Source: CAIXZV01 sp963697365 (lineage in GTDB: Bacteria > Chloroflexota > Limnocylindria > Limnocylindrales > CSP1-4). Taken from it: 64,000 nucleotides of DNA. The stretch spans positions 1 to 64,000 of the forward strand of contig CAVONT010000013.1 of assembly GCA_963697365.1 (NCBI GenBank), written 5' to 3'. Below are positions 39,401 to 48,789 of this stretch, piece by piece. The notes under the pieces are model-generated. The model was not told the DNA's origin and searched no databases. It saw only the letters and a program-made list of their open reading frames with translations. Both the position numbers and the translations under genes were made by a program. Within the stretch, counting starts at the first letter, position 1. The number at the start of each line of letters is the position of its first letter.

Positions 39401-39880
39401 TCAGCCTCCGCGAGCATCCGCGGCACGGGACGCGATGGAGCGTGGCAGCGTGACCCACTCGAGGTACAGGGCCTCGAACTCCGCGACCAGGCGAGCCCGC
39501 TCCTTCATCACGGCGGCCCACTCGTCGAGCGCGGTGAGCCCGGCGGGCGTCAGCTTGTAGTCACGGCGGGCCGGCCCGCTGCCGGTTGCCCACTTCGACA
39601 CGACCTGGCCCTGCTTCTCGAGATCGCGCAGGGTCCGGTAGACCTGACCCACATCGACCGGCCCGTTCGTGATCCCGAGCTCGGCCAGCTGCCCGACGAT
39701 CGCGTACCCGTGCTCGCTCCCGCTCGCGAGCAGGGCGAGCACGAATGGCTCCATCCAGCGGTGGTGGATGCCCACCTGCGCCCAGCCGCGGTGGACGGGC
39801 ACGCCATGCTCGTCGTGGGCGGATGCGATACCGAAGCCGGGATCGCGGGCAGCGGGGTCGCGGGCAGGCTGGTCATCCAT
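39401..39880 (-). CDS. PadR-family transcriptional regulator
   Basis: 159 residues from ATG 39880. Winged helix: MEPFVLALLASGSEHGYAIV, GQLAELGITNGPVDVGQVYR, TLRDLEKQGQVVSKWATGSG, RRDYKLTPAGLTALDEWAAV. The last ~25 residues form the PadR dimerisation helix. The His-rich N-terminal extension (HRGWAQVGIHHRWME) is uncommon. It is transcribed divergently from the GMC oxidoreductase, the likeliest target. Confidence 0.88.
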   Translation of the reverse strand: MDDQPARDPAARDPGFGIASAHDEHGVPVHRGWAQVGIHHRWMEPFVLALLASGSEHGYAIVGQLAELGITNGPVDVGQVYRTLRDLEKQGQVVSKWATGSGPARRDYKLTPAGLTALDEWAAVMKERARLVAEFEALYLEWVTLPRSIASRAADARGG

Positions 39881-39991
39881 TGGCGCGGAGCATAGATGGT
39901 CAGAGCACATGCGGGAGGCGGAACCCGGCAGTGCCGCGACACATTGCGGGGACTTCGCTCCCGGCACCGGCGCAACCTGTAGCCTCCGCGC

Positions 39992-41878
39992 ATGCCCTCC
40001 GACCGCACCCTCGCCGCCATCGTCGACGCCTTCCTGCCGGCCGCCGACGGCCTCCCTTCGGCCAGCGAACTCGGCGTCCACCGGCGCCTGCTCGAGGAGG
40101 TCGATGCGCTCGGCAAGCCCGCCCTTCGCCGCCAGTTGGACATGCTCCTCTGGGCCGCGGATTCCCGCCTCGGCAACCTCGCGGTGTCCGGACGGCCCGT
40201 GCGCGTCTCACGGCTCGACCAGGCCGGGCGCGAGGCCTGGCTCAAGGGCCTTGCCGCGAGCCCGCTGCCACTCCGCCGCACCGCGTTCCAGGATCTCAAG
40301 CGCCTGACGATGCTCCTCGCCTATGGCATCGAGGACTCGCCGTGGCGGACAACGACTGGCTACGTCCCGCCGGTGCCCGACGAGGCGAGCCCGAGCGCGA
40401 TCCGCGTCCGCACGCCGCGGGCCGGCGAGACGCTCGAGGCCGACGTGGTGGTGATCGGATCCGGCGCCGGCGGCGGGGTTGCCGCGGCGGAGCTTGCGGC
40501 GGCCGGCCGCCGGGTGCTGGTGCTGGAGCAGGCGGCGATGGTCTCCGAGGACCAGTTCGGCGGGCCGGAGCTCGACGGACTCGGGGCCCTGTTCCTGGAT
40601 CGGGGCCTCGCGGCCACCAGCGACCGGTGGATCTCGATCCGGGCGGGCGCCGCCGTGGGCGGCGGGACCGTCGTCAACTGGACCTCATCGCTCCGGCCTC
40701 CCGCCGCCGTGCTCGAGGAGTGGCGGGCCGCGGGCGTCGGAGATGATCTCGACGAGCACTTCGCGGCGATCAGCGAGGCCATCGGCGTGACCACCGCCGA
40801 GAGCGCCCTCAACGGCCCGAACGGGAAGCTCGCCGCGGGCCTCGACGCGCTCGGCATCCCGTGGCAGCCGATGCCGCGGTCCGTGCGCGGCTGCGGTGAC
40901 TGCGGTCCGTGCGCGGTGGGCTGCCGGAGCGGGGCGAAGCAGTCCGTGCTGCGCGTGTCGCTGGCCAACGCGTGCGCGAACGGCGCCGAGGTGCTGGACC
41001 GGACGCGCGTGCTTCGAGTGCTTGTCGAAGGCGACCGCGCCGTCGGTGTCACGGCGGACGTGCCGGGCGGCACGATCACCGTCCGCGCCCCCCAGGTGGC
41101 GCTGGCCGGCGGCAGCATCCTCTCCCCGGCCGTCCTGCTCCGCTCCGGGATCGCCCGTGAGACGGCAGGCCGGGGCCTCCACATCCACCCGGTCACCGCG
41201 ATCGGCGGCATCTACGACGAGCAGCTGGCGCCCTGGTCAGGGGCGCCGCAGACGGTCATGAGCGACCACTACGGCGAGATCGACGGGCCGTGGGGCTTCC
41301 GGATGGAGGCGGCGCCGACACATCCGGGTCTCATCGCATCCGGGTTCCCGTGGTGGGGTCCCGAGAGCCACCGGGAGTACATGCGCCGCTGTGCCAGCGT
41401 GGCCGCGTTCATCGCCATCGTGCGCGACGCGAGCACGGGCCGGGTGGTCGCCGACAAGGCGGGCGGCGTCACGGTGCACTACGCGCCGGGCGCCCGGGAG
41501 CGCGAGCACCTCCGCCGCGCGCAGCTGGAGCTGGCGAAGGCCCACCGGGCGGCGGGCGCGCGGCGCATCGTGCCGCTGGTCACCCCGCCACTCGACTGGG
41601 CGGACGGTGAGCCGTTCGAGCCGTTCCTGGACCGGCTCGCAGCCCGGCCGATCGCGTCCAACCGGCTGCTGCTGTTCACGGCCCATCAGATGTCGACCTG
41701 CCGGATCGGGCTGAGCCCGCGGGACAGCGTGGCCGACCCCGACGGCCAGGTCCACGGGGTCCGGGGCCTGTGGGTGACCGATTCGTCGGCGATGCCCACG
41801 GCGACCGGTGTCAACCCCCAGCTCTCCCTGATGGCGCTGGCCCGGAGAACCGCGACGCGGATGGCCGCCGCATCCTGA
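39992..41878 (+). CDS. GMC-family oxidoreductase
   Basis: 628 residues. FAD motif EADVVVIGSGAGGGVAAAEL at about 150-170. The GMC cofactor segment is GAAVGGGTVVNWTSSLRPPA. The Cys-rich stretch GCGDCGPCAVGCRSGAKQS near 300 recurs in bacterial long-chain-alcohol oxidase-like members. The C-terminal substrate region has HQMSTCRIG and GLWVTDSSAMPTATGVNPQL. An N-terminal ~110-residue helical extension (MPSDRTLAAIVDAFLPAADG) resembles the gluconate-dehydrogenase gamma-like or long-chain oxidase lead. It oxidises an alcohol or sugar, acceptor unknown. A cupin follows 17 nt downstream. Confidence 0.9.
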   Translation: MPSDRTLAAIVDAFLPAADGLPSASELGVHRRLLEEVDALGKPALRRQLDMLLWAADSRLGNLAVSGRPVRVSRLDQAGREAWLKGLAASPLPLRRTAFQDLKRLTMLLAYGIEDSPWRTTTGYVPPVPDEASPSAIRVRTPRAGETLEADVVVIGSGAGGGVAAAELAAAGRRVLVLEQAAMVSEDQFGGPELDGLGALFLDRGLAATSDRWISIRAGAAVGGGTVVNWTSSLRPPAAVLEEWRAAGVGDDLDEHFAAISEAIGVTTAESALNGPNGKLAAGLDALGIPWQPMPRSVRGCGDCGPCAVGCRSGAKQSVLRVSLANACANGAEVLDRTRVLRVLVEGDRAVGVTADVPGGTITVRAPQVALAGGSILSPAVLLRSGIARETAGRGLHIHPVTAIGGIYDEQLAPWSGAPQTVMSDHYGEIDGPWGFRMEAAPTHPGLIASGFPWWGPESHREYMRRCASVAAFIAIVRDASTGRVVADKAGGVTVHYAPGAREREHLRRAQLELAKAHRAAGARRIVPLVTPPLDWADGEPFEPFLDRLAARPIASNRLLLFTAHQMSTCRIGLSPRDSVADPDGQVHGVRGLWVTDSSAMPTATGVNPQLSLMALARRTATRMAAAS

Positions 41879-41895
41879 CCAGCCGGAGGACGATC

Positions 41896-42273
41896 ATGCG
41901 CGTTCCGTATGTCCGCGTCGTGGACGAGCCCGGCGGTGGGACCCGGTTCGTCGATGCCGCCGAGCCTCTGGAGCTGGCGGTGTTCGCGCCACCCGCCCCT
42001 CCGCTCGGGGTTGCGCAGGGTGCACCCGCAGTGAGCGTCTCGTTCATCGGGGCGCCGCCGGGCTGGGACTCGCCGCCGCACCCGGCGCCCCGCCGCCAGT
42101 GGGTGGTGATGCTCCAGGGGACGGTCGAGGCGACGACATCCGACGGCGAGACCCGGACCTTCGGACCCGGCGCGGCGGTGCTCCTCGAGGACGTGGACGT
42201 CCACGGGGCCGGCCACAGCACGCGCGTAAGCGGTGGGCTGGACTGGCTCGCGATGGTGGTGGCGGCGGACTGA
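41896..42273 (+). CDS. cupin-domain protein
   Basis: 125 residues from ATG 41896 with GGAGGA. One cupin barrel: PPHPAPRRQWVVMLQGTVEA, GETRTFGPGAAVLLEDVDVH, GAGHSTRV. The metal-site histidines are only partly kept. It is transcribed with the GMC oxidoreductase, so a related small-molecule role is likely. Confidence 0.8.
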   Translation: MRVPYVRVVDEPGGGTRFVDAAEPLELAVFAPPAPPLGVAQGAPAVSVSFIGAPPGWDSPPHPAPRRQWVVMLQGTVEATTSDGETRTFGPGAAVLLEDVDVHGAGHSTRVSGGLDWLAMVVAAD

Positions 42274-42314
42274 CGGGGCCCGCGCACCAGGCGGGCGATG
42301 CCCGCCCGTTCCAT

Positions 42315-42364
42315 ACCCTAGTCGTTTGGTCGGAATTTGACGGATCGCGCGCCAGTCGGGCACG
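42315..42364 (+). promoter_or_regulatory. AT-richer upstream element of the cys leader
   Basis: TAGTCG-TTT-GGTCGGAATT (about 42319-42337) contains a GTCG direct repeat in an otherwise GC-rich gap. It lies 30-45 nt before the leader peptide start, so an operator or promoter function is plausible. No consensus -10 is obvious. Confidence 0.3.
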
Positions 42365-42418
42365 ATGCGCACCGTGAACCTGTACTCGTGCTCCTGCGCG
42401 TGTCCATGGCGGCTGTGA
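42365..42418 (+). CDS. Cys-rich leader peptide (putative cysteine attenuator)
   Basis: A 17-codon frame from ATG 42365 (MRTVNLYSCSCACPWRL), or from GTG 42374, ending in TGA 42416-42418. Three cysteine codons (TGC, TGC, TGT) fall within five positions. It lies 168 nt upstream of the serine acetyltransferase gene, which is followed by cysteine synthase. Ribosomes slowed at Cys codons could couple cysteine-tRNA charging to expression of the biosynthesis genes, as reported for Cys-rich upstream ORFs in mycobacteria. No Shine-Dalgarno is visible, so a leaderless transcript is possible. Confidence 0.65.
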   Translation: MRTVNLYSCSCACPWRL

Positions 42419-42491
42419 TGCCGCCGTTGCTCGCCGTGTCCCGCGTCCCCCGCGCCTGACGACCCGCCGAGCCACCGCACCGCCGACGGTG

Positions 42492-42507
42492 TGCCCCGCC
42501 AGGGGCA
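42492..42507 (+). promoter_or_regulatory. hairpin in the cys leader
   Basis: TGCCCC-GCCA-GGGGCA between the leader peptide and the cysE start, extendable by an internal-loop GTG/CAC pair. It might act in attenuation; there is no T-tract. Confidence 0.3.
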
Positions 42508-42586
42508 TCACGCCCGGCAGCCCGCCTCGCAGCCGCACTCCCCGACCGACCCCCGGTCGTCCGTCCATGCCCGCAAGCGGTGCCGC

Positions 42587-43474
42587 ATGTCCTCCCGTCG
42601 CAACCCCCAGTCCTCCGCTCTCGACGTTCCCCACCCCTCCGACCTCGCGTCCCTCGCCGACCACATCGCCGAGGACGAGGAGGCCTTCCACGGCCTGCTG
42701 CCCGATCGAGCGCTCGTCGCCCAGTTCGTGGACGGCGTGGTCACGCTGCTCTTCCCCGACGGCCGCCACGCGCCCCGGACACCCACGGGCATCCGCGCCG
42801 AGCTGGAGGCCCGCTGCCGCGCCCTGACGCCGGTCCTCGCCCCGCTCCGCGACCGCCTGCCCGCCTCGCCGGATGCGCTCGCCGAGCGGTTCCTCGACAT
42901 GCTCCCGGAGATCCACGAGGCGCTGACGCTCGACGCCGAGGCGATCGAGGCCGGCGATCCTGCGGCCCATGGCACGGCCGAGGTGGTCCTCGCCTATCCG
43001 GGCTTCCAGGCGCTCGCCTACCACCGCGTCGCGCACGCCCTGCATCTCGAGGGCATCCCGCTCGTGCCGCGCATGATCTCGGAGATCGCCCACGGCCGGA
43101 CGGGTGTCGACATCCACCCCGCCGCCGCCATCGGCCGCAGCTGCTGCATCGACCACGGGACCGGCGTCGTCGTCGGCGAGACGGCGATCATCGGCAACGA
43201 CGTGAAGCTCTACCAGGGCGTCACGCTGGGCGCGCTGTCGGTCAGCAAGCAGGCGTCCGGCACGAAGCGGCACCCGACCATCGAGGATCGGGTCGTCATC
43301 TACGCGAATGCGACGGTCCTGGGCGGCGACACCGTCGTGGGCGCGGACTCGGTCATCGGCGGCAACGTCTGGCTGACCCACTCGGTCCCGCCCAACTCGC
43401 TCGTGTACCACCAGAGCCAGGTCAAGGTGCGCACCGTGGCCGAGATGGCCGATCCCATCGACTTCGTCATCTAG
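42587..43474 (+). CDS. cysE: serine O-acetyltransferase (EpsC type)
   Basis: 295 residues from ATG 42587; a GTG at 42491 would add 32 low-complexity residues. Forms O-acetylserine from serine and acetyl-CoA. The helical N-terminus (FLDMLPEIHEALTLDAEAIE, YPGFQALAYHRVAHALHLEG) is typical of the EpsC/NifP branch. The left-handed beta-helix has GVDIHPAAAIGRSCCIDHGT, GVVVGETAIIGNDVKLYQGV and KRHPTIEDRVVIYANATVLG, with catalytic His in CIDHGTG and RHPTI. Expected regulation: the upstream Cys leader. cysK follows after 28 nt. Confidence 0.95.
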   Translation: MSSRRNPQSSALDVPHPSDLASLADHIAEDEEAFHGLLPDRALVAQFVDGVVTLLFPDGRHAPRTPTGIRAELEARCRALTPVLAPLRDRLPASPDALAERFLDMLPEIHEALTLDAEAIEAGDPAAHGTAEVVLAYPGFQALAYHRVAHALHLEGIPLVPRMISEIAHGRTGVDIHPAAAIGRSCCIDHGTGVVVGETAIIGNDVKLYQGVTLGALSVSKQASGTKRHPTIEDRVVIYANATVLGGDTVVGADSVIGGNVWLTHSVPPNSLVYHQSQVKVRTVAEMADPIDFVI

Positions 43475-43502
43475 TCCGACACTCACGCAAGGGAGTCCAA
43501 CC

Positions 43503-44417
<915 letters not shown>

Positions 44418-44534
44418 TCCAGCCCACGGGCCGGCGACAGGACCCGGCGCACCGGTACCTTCGTTCGTGGGGGTACCGGCCATCCGGGTCGTGTCGCCAG
44501 GACGCACCACCCCGCACTATCGACCTCGCCGGGG

Positions 44535-45068
44535 ATGGCACTGCGTCGCTTCGTCCAGCGACGCGCAAGCGGCAAGGAGTTGGTGACCGTCGTGGCGAGC
44601 TTGCCCGTGCCGGCGGGCTGGGATGATCCGCTCACCGGTCTCGAGGGGCCGGACTTCTGGCAGCGCCTGCTGGTAGCCGAGACCGCTCGCGCCTACCGCT
44701 ACAAGCGCTCGCTCACGGTGGTCGTCGTCGAGCTCGCAGGACTCGACGAGCTCGGGAAGCAGTGGGGCATCGATGTCGCCCGGCACGCGGTCCGCGAGGC
44801 GGCCCAGTGCCTGCGGCGGACGTCGCGCACGAGCGACTACTGCATGCGGATCGCGACGAGCACGTTCGGCGTGATCCTCACGGAGACGGACGAGATCGCA
44901 GCGATCAACTTCGTGGAGCGGGTCCGCGAAGCAGGGCCCCGGTCCATGCCCCGCGGTGGCGAGCGCCTGCGCTTCACCTTCGGCTGGGCGAGCCCCAAGT
45001 CCGGCGAGTCGGCCGACGCCCTGGTCCGTCGCGCCACCGACCGCCTGCTCGCCGACCTCGCGGTCTAG
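44535..45068 (+). CDS. degenerate GGDEF-domain protein
   Basis: 177 residues. DDPLTGLEGPDFWQRLLVAE, SLTVVVVELAGLDELGKQWG and DVARHAVREAAQCLRRTSRT follow the GGDEF fold, but the catalytic GG(D/E)EF is replaced by TSTFGV and the inhibitory-site RxxD is not evident. It is therefore probably not a diguanylate cyclase; it may bind nucleotide or act as a partner. There is no sensor domain or membrane helix. Confidence 0.75.
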   Translation: MALRRFVQRRASGKELVTVVASLPVPAGWDDPLTGLEGPDFWQRLLVAETARAYRYKRSLTVVVVELAGLDELGKQWGIDVARHAVREAAQCLRRTSRTSDYCMRIATSTFGVILTETDEIAAINFVERVREAGPRSMPRGGERLRFTFGWASPKSGESADALVRRATDRLLADLAV

Positions 45069-45158
45069 CTCCCCTACCCCCGGATCCCTGCACCAGGCTT
45101 TCGCACGGTACGCTGTGAGCAACGGGCAACCGTCGCGGGGCCCAGGCGAGGAGGGATC

Positions 45159-46452
45159 GTGCCGGAGCGAGGCAGCACCATGGAAGCGCGCTTCGGCGTC
45201 CATTCCGAGGTCGGGCGCCTCCGGCGCGTCATGGTCCACCACCCGGACCTCGAACTCAAGCGCCTCACCCCGGCGAACCATGACGAACTGCTGTTCGACG
45301 ACGTCCTCTGGGTCAACCGCGCCCGCCGCCAGCACGACGCCTTCGTCGCGATCCTCGAGGACCACGGCGTCGAGGTCCTGCACCTCGAACGGCTGCTGGC
45401 CGAGGCGCTCGCCGACGACACGGCTCGAGCCTGGGTCCTGGACCGTGCCGTGTCGGACTTCACCGTCGGCGCCGGCATGGCCACGGAGGTGCGCGACTAC
45501 CTCGACGAGGTGGCGCCCGCCATCCTGTCCGACCACCTGATCGGCGGGCTCACCGCCCGCGAGGCCTTCGCGCTGCTGCACCCCGCACTCGGGCGACTCG
45601 GGAGCCGAGGCGATCCGCCGCGGATCGCTCGTCGTGTCCGCGATGGGCGACGACGACTTCGTCCTGCGGCCGCTGCCCAACACCTATTTCACGCGCGACC
45701 CTTCCGCCTGGATCTTCGGCGGCGTCGTGGTCAACCCGATGTACTGGCCGGCCCGACGCCTCGAGGCACTCAACGTCGAGGCGATCTACCGCTTCCACCC
45801 GGACTTCCGCGATGGCGGCTTCGCCTTCTGGTACTCCCGCGAGCAGGAGGGCGAGGGGTTCGGACGGGCGAGCGCCGAAGGCGGCGACATCATGCCCATC
45901 GGCAACCGCACGGTCGCGATCGGCATGAGCGAGCGCACGACCGGCCAGATGATCGAGGAGATCGCGCTGGCCCTGTTCCGGGCGGATGCCGCGGACCGCG
46001 TCATCGTGGCCGGCATGACCAGGGATCGGGCGCACATGCACCTCGACACCGTGTTCACGTTCGTGGACCGCGACTGCGTCACCCTCTACCCCAAGGTGGT
46101 GGACGCGATCAGGGCCTGGTCCATTCGTCCCTCCGATCGAGCCGGCGAGCTCGATGTGCGACGGGAACCCTCCTTCCTGGGTGCCGTGCAGGACGCGCTC
46201 GGTCTGCGCGATCTCCGGACCATCGGGACCGGTGGCGACACCTCGCAGGCTGCTCGGGAGCAGTGGGACGACGGCAACAACGTGGTCGCCCTCGAGCCCG
46301 GCGTCGTGATCGCCTACGAGCGCAACGAGTACACCAACGCGCTGCTCCGGAACGCGGGCGTCGAGGTCCTGACCATCGACGGCTCCGAGCTCGGGCGCGG
46401 CCGCGGTGGTGGCCACTGCATGACCTGTCCGATCCTGCGCGACCCGATCTGA
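45159..46452 (+). CDS. arcA: arginine deiminase (one frameshift)
   Basis: About 430 residues from GTG 45159 behind GAGGAGGGAT. Hydrolyses arginine to citrulline and ammonia. Guanidino-group enzyme motifs: FGVHSEVGRLRRVMVHHPDL, PNTYFTRDPSAW, YRFHPDF, EGGDIMPIGNRTVAIGMSER, HMHLDTVFTFVD, and the catalytic cysteine in GGGHCMTCPILRDPI. One extra G near 45,602 shifts the frame. arcB and arcC are not adjacent. Confidence 0.93.
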
Positions 46453-46504
46453 GGATCACGCGGCCAACGACGACGGCGTGGTTCGTCGGCAGGTGCGGGT
46501 CAGG

Positions 46505-47897
46505 TCAGTGCGAGGCGATGCGCTCGGCGAGGGTCCTGCCGGTCGGCGGCTCGCCGGTGCGGGCGATCCGCTCGTCGAGGCGGCCCAGCGCCCACTGCGA
46601 GTAGCGGATGCCGATCGCCCGGAGCGGCTCGGGCTCCCAGTTGGGCGAGCGGTGGTTCACCACGGGCAGCGTGAGCAGCTCGCTCGGCGTGCCGGTGACC
46701 AGGTCGGTCAGCACGCGGCCGCCCAGGTTCGTCGTCGACACCCCGTGGCCGATGTAGCCGCGGGAGGTGGCGATGCCGGTCGCAGGGTCGTACGCCATCG
46801 TCGGGTGCCAGTCGCGTGGCATGCCCAGCGGGCCGCCCCACGCGTGCGTGAAGCGCACGTCGCGGAGGACCGGGAACCACTCGCGCACGAACCCGCGCAG
46901 CCGCTCATGGGTCGCGTCATGGCGGTCGTACTCGGGCCGGATGCGGCCGCCCAGCCGGTACGGGGCACCGCGCCCGCCGAAGAGGATGCGGCCGTCCTCG
47001 GTGCGCGAGAGGTAGTCCACCGACAGCCTGGTGGACGAGACCAGCTCCCGGTTCCGCCAGCCGATCTCCGCCCAGGCGGCATCGCTGACCGGCTCCGTGA
47101 GCACGATCAGCGAGTAGATGGGGGTGAGCTGGCGGCGCAGGCCCGGGAGCTCGGTGAGGTACGCCTCGCCGGCGAGCACGACCACGGGCGCGCGGACGTC
47201 GCCGCGCGAGGTGACGAGGGCCGCGCGCCCGCTCGCATCCCTGGAGCGGATGCTGGTGACCGCCGTCCCCTCGTGGATCACGACGCCTCGACGCTCCGCC
47301 GCCCGTGCGAGGCCCCTCGTCAGGCGGCCCGGGTGCACGACGGCCGCGTCGTCGGTGACGAGGGCGCTCACCGCTCCTGCGATCCGGATCCGCTCCCCCA
47401 GCTCGCGCGCGTCCAGCAACCGGTACCGGTCGCCGAACCCGAAGCGCCGGTACTCCTCGAGGCTCTCCTCGAGCCCGGGCACGCCCTGGGGCCCGCGGGC
47501 GACGATGACCTCGCCGCCCTTGTGGAAGCCGGCGTCGATCCCCTCCTCCGCGCAGGCCCGGCCGACCTCGTCCACGGCGTCGTACGTGGCCTGCTGCATG
47601 CGGCGCGCGGCATCGAGGCCGTGGAGGCGCTCCAGGCGGGACATGGAGATGTTCAGGTCCGGCGCGCACCACGCCCCGTTGCGCCCGGACGCGCCGAACC
47701 CCGCGGTGTCCCGCTCGACCACGACGATCCGCAGCGACGGGTCCCGCCTGCGCAAGGTAGAGCGCCGTCCACAGCCCGGTCATGCCGGCGCCGAGGATCG
47801 CGATGTCGGCGTCGACGGATCCGTCGAGGGGCGGTCGCGGCGCAAGGTCGTCGTCGGATGTCTCGAGCCAGTAGGAGATCGCTGCCGCATCGCTCAT
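46505..47897 (-). CDS. FAD-dependent amine/amino-acid oxidoreductase (one frameshift)
   Basis: About 463 residues from ATG 47897. DADIAILGAGMTGLWTALYL is the FAD Rossmann motif; an indel near 47,755 separates it from RIVVVERDTAGFGASGRNGA. AALVTDDAAVVHPGRLTRGL and the C-terminal YDPATGIATSRGYIGHGVST, TNLGGRVLTDLV complete a DAO-family (glycine/D-amino acid or gamma-glutamylputrescine oxidase-like) enzyme. Substrate unknown. It is convergent with arcA. Confidence 0.85.
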
Positions 47898-48022
47898 GGG
47901 CGGGATCGTAGGCTGCGGCGCGGTGCGACTGGCCCGGTGTTGCGGTGCGCGGCCGCCATCCGCAGCGCATCGGGCCCGGCCACGGTACGGTTGCCTTCAA
48001 CAACCCGAGCTCCGAGGTACCG

Positions 48023-48370
48023 ATGAGCACCCCGACCACCTTCGGCGAGCTGTTCCGCTCGCTTGGCCTCACCCTCAGCGTCCGCTCGATCGCGGACGAG
48101 GACGAGGCGTGGGCGTGCACGCTGACCCGCCCCGACGGCCAGACCTACGAGATCGAGTCGGTCTCGTTCTTCGATGTCGATCCCGACAACGGTGACGAGT
48201 GGATCGTGGAGCCCACGCCCAGTCGGGTGCTCTCGGTCCTGGCCGGCGGCGACGTCGAGGACGAGAACGGTGAGGATGCGGCAACCGATACCGAGGCGTC
48301 CGCCCGGGCATTCCTGGGCGACGAGGCCTACGATCTGCTGCTGCAGCTCGACGAGGAGGGCGCGGAGTAG
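48023..48370 (+). CDS. acidic hypothetical protein
   Basis: 115 residues, strongly acidic. TFGELFRSLGLTLSVRSIAD, AWACTLTRPDGQTYEIESVS, an Asp/Glu-rich centre (DVEDENGEDAATDTEA) and DEAYDLLLQLDEEGAE. No family recognised; the gene looks real by codon use and is followed by a terminator-like hairpin. Confidence 0.65.
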   Translation: MSTPTTFGELFRSLGLTLSVRSIADEDEAWACTLTRPDGQTYEIESVSFFDVDPDNGDEWIVEPTPSRVLSVLAGGDVEDENGEDAATDTEASARAFLGDEAYDLLLQLDEEGAE

Positions 48371-48400
48371 GCGCCGCGCGCTGATCCTCCACCGACGACG

Positions 48401-48427
48401 AGGCCGGGCCCGCGAGGGACCCGGCCT
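48401..48427 (+). terminator. hairpin terminator
   Basis: AGGCCGGG...CCCGGCCT stem with one internal mismatch and a 5-nt loop, 30 nt after the acidic protein gene. Confidence 0.5.
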
Positions 48428-48491
48428 TCGTGATTCGATGGGGTTCGGGACCCCCCGGAGACGGCGGCGGTCAGGAGACGGGCGACGGCGC

Positions 48492-48770
48492 TCAGGAGAC
48501 GGCGACGGCGCTCACTGCGGCGGCCATGTCGGCGTCGGAGGGCTCGACGAGGATCGTCCCGCCCGGGAAGACCACGACCGGGATCGCGAGGTAGCCCGCG
48601 TCGGCGAGGCGGCGCTTGAGGTCCTTGTCGGCGTCGCGGTCCACGTACCGGTACTCGGCTCCGCTGGCCTCGAGCCAGCGCTTCGTGCGGCGGCAGTCGG
48701 GACACCAGTCGGCGCCGTAGACGGTCAGGACATCGACGTTGAAGAGGTCATCGGGGGTGGCGGCAGTCAT
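48492..48770 (-). CDS. glutaredoxin-like protein (mycoredoxin type)
   Basis: 92 residues from ATG 48770. LTVYGADWCPDCRRTKRWLE carries the CPDC redox site; AIPVVVFPGGTILVEPSDAD contains the cis-proline and glutathione/mycothiol-binding strand. It reduces mixed disulfides. It lies just downstream of, and on the same strand as, ldh. Confidence 0.88.
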   Translation of the reverse strand: MTAATPDDLFNVDVLTVYGADWCPDCRRTKRWLEASGAEYRYVDRDADKDLKRRLADAGYLAIPVVVFPGGTILVEPSDADMAAAVSAVAVS

Positions 48771-48789
48771 GACCCGAGGATATCGGGCG

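Noticed and set aside
44535..45068. Active diguanylate cyclase
   Set aside because: The catalytic GG(D/E)EF motif is absent.
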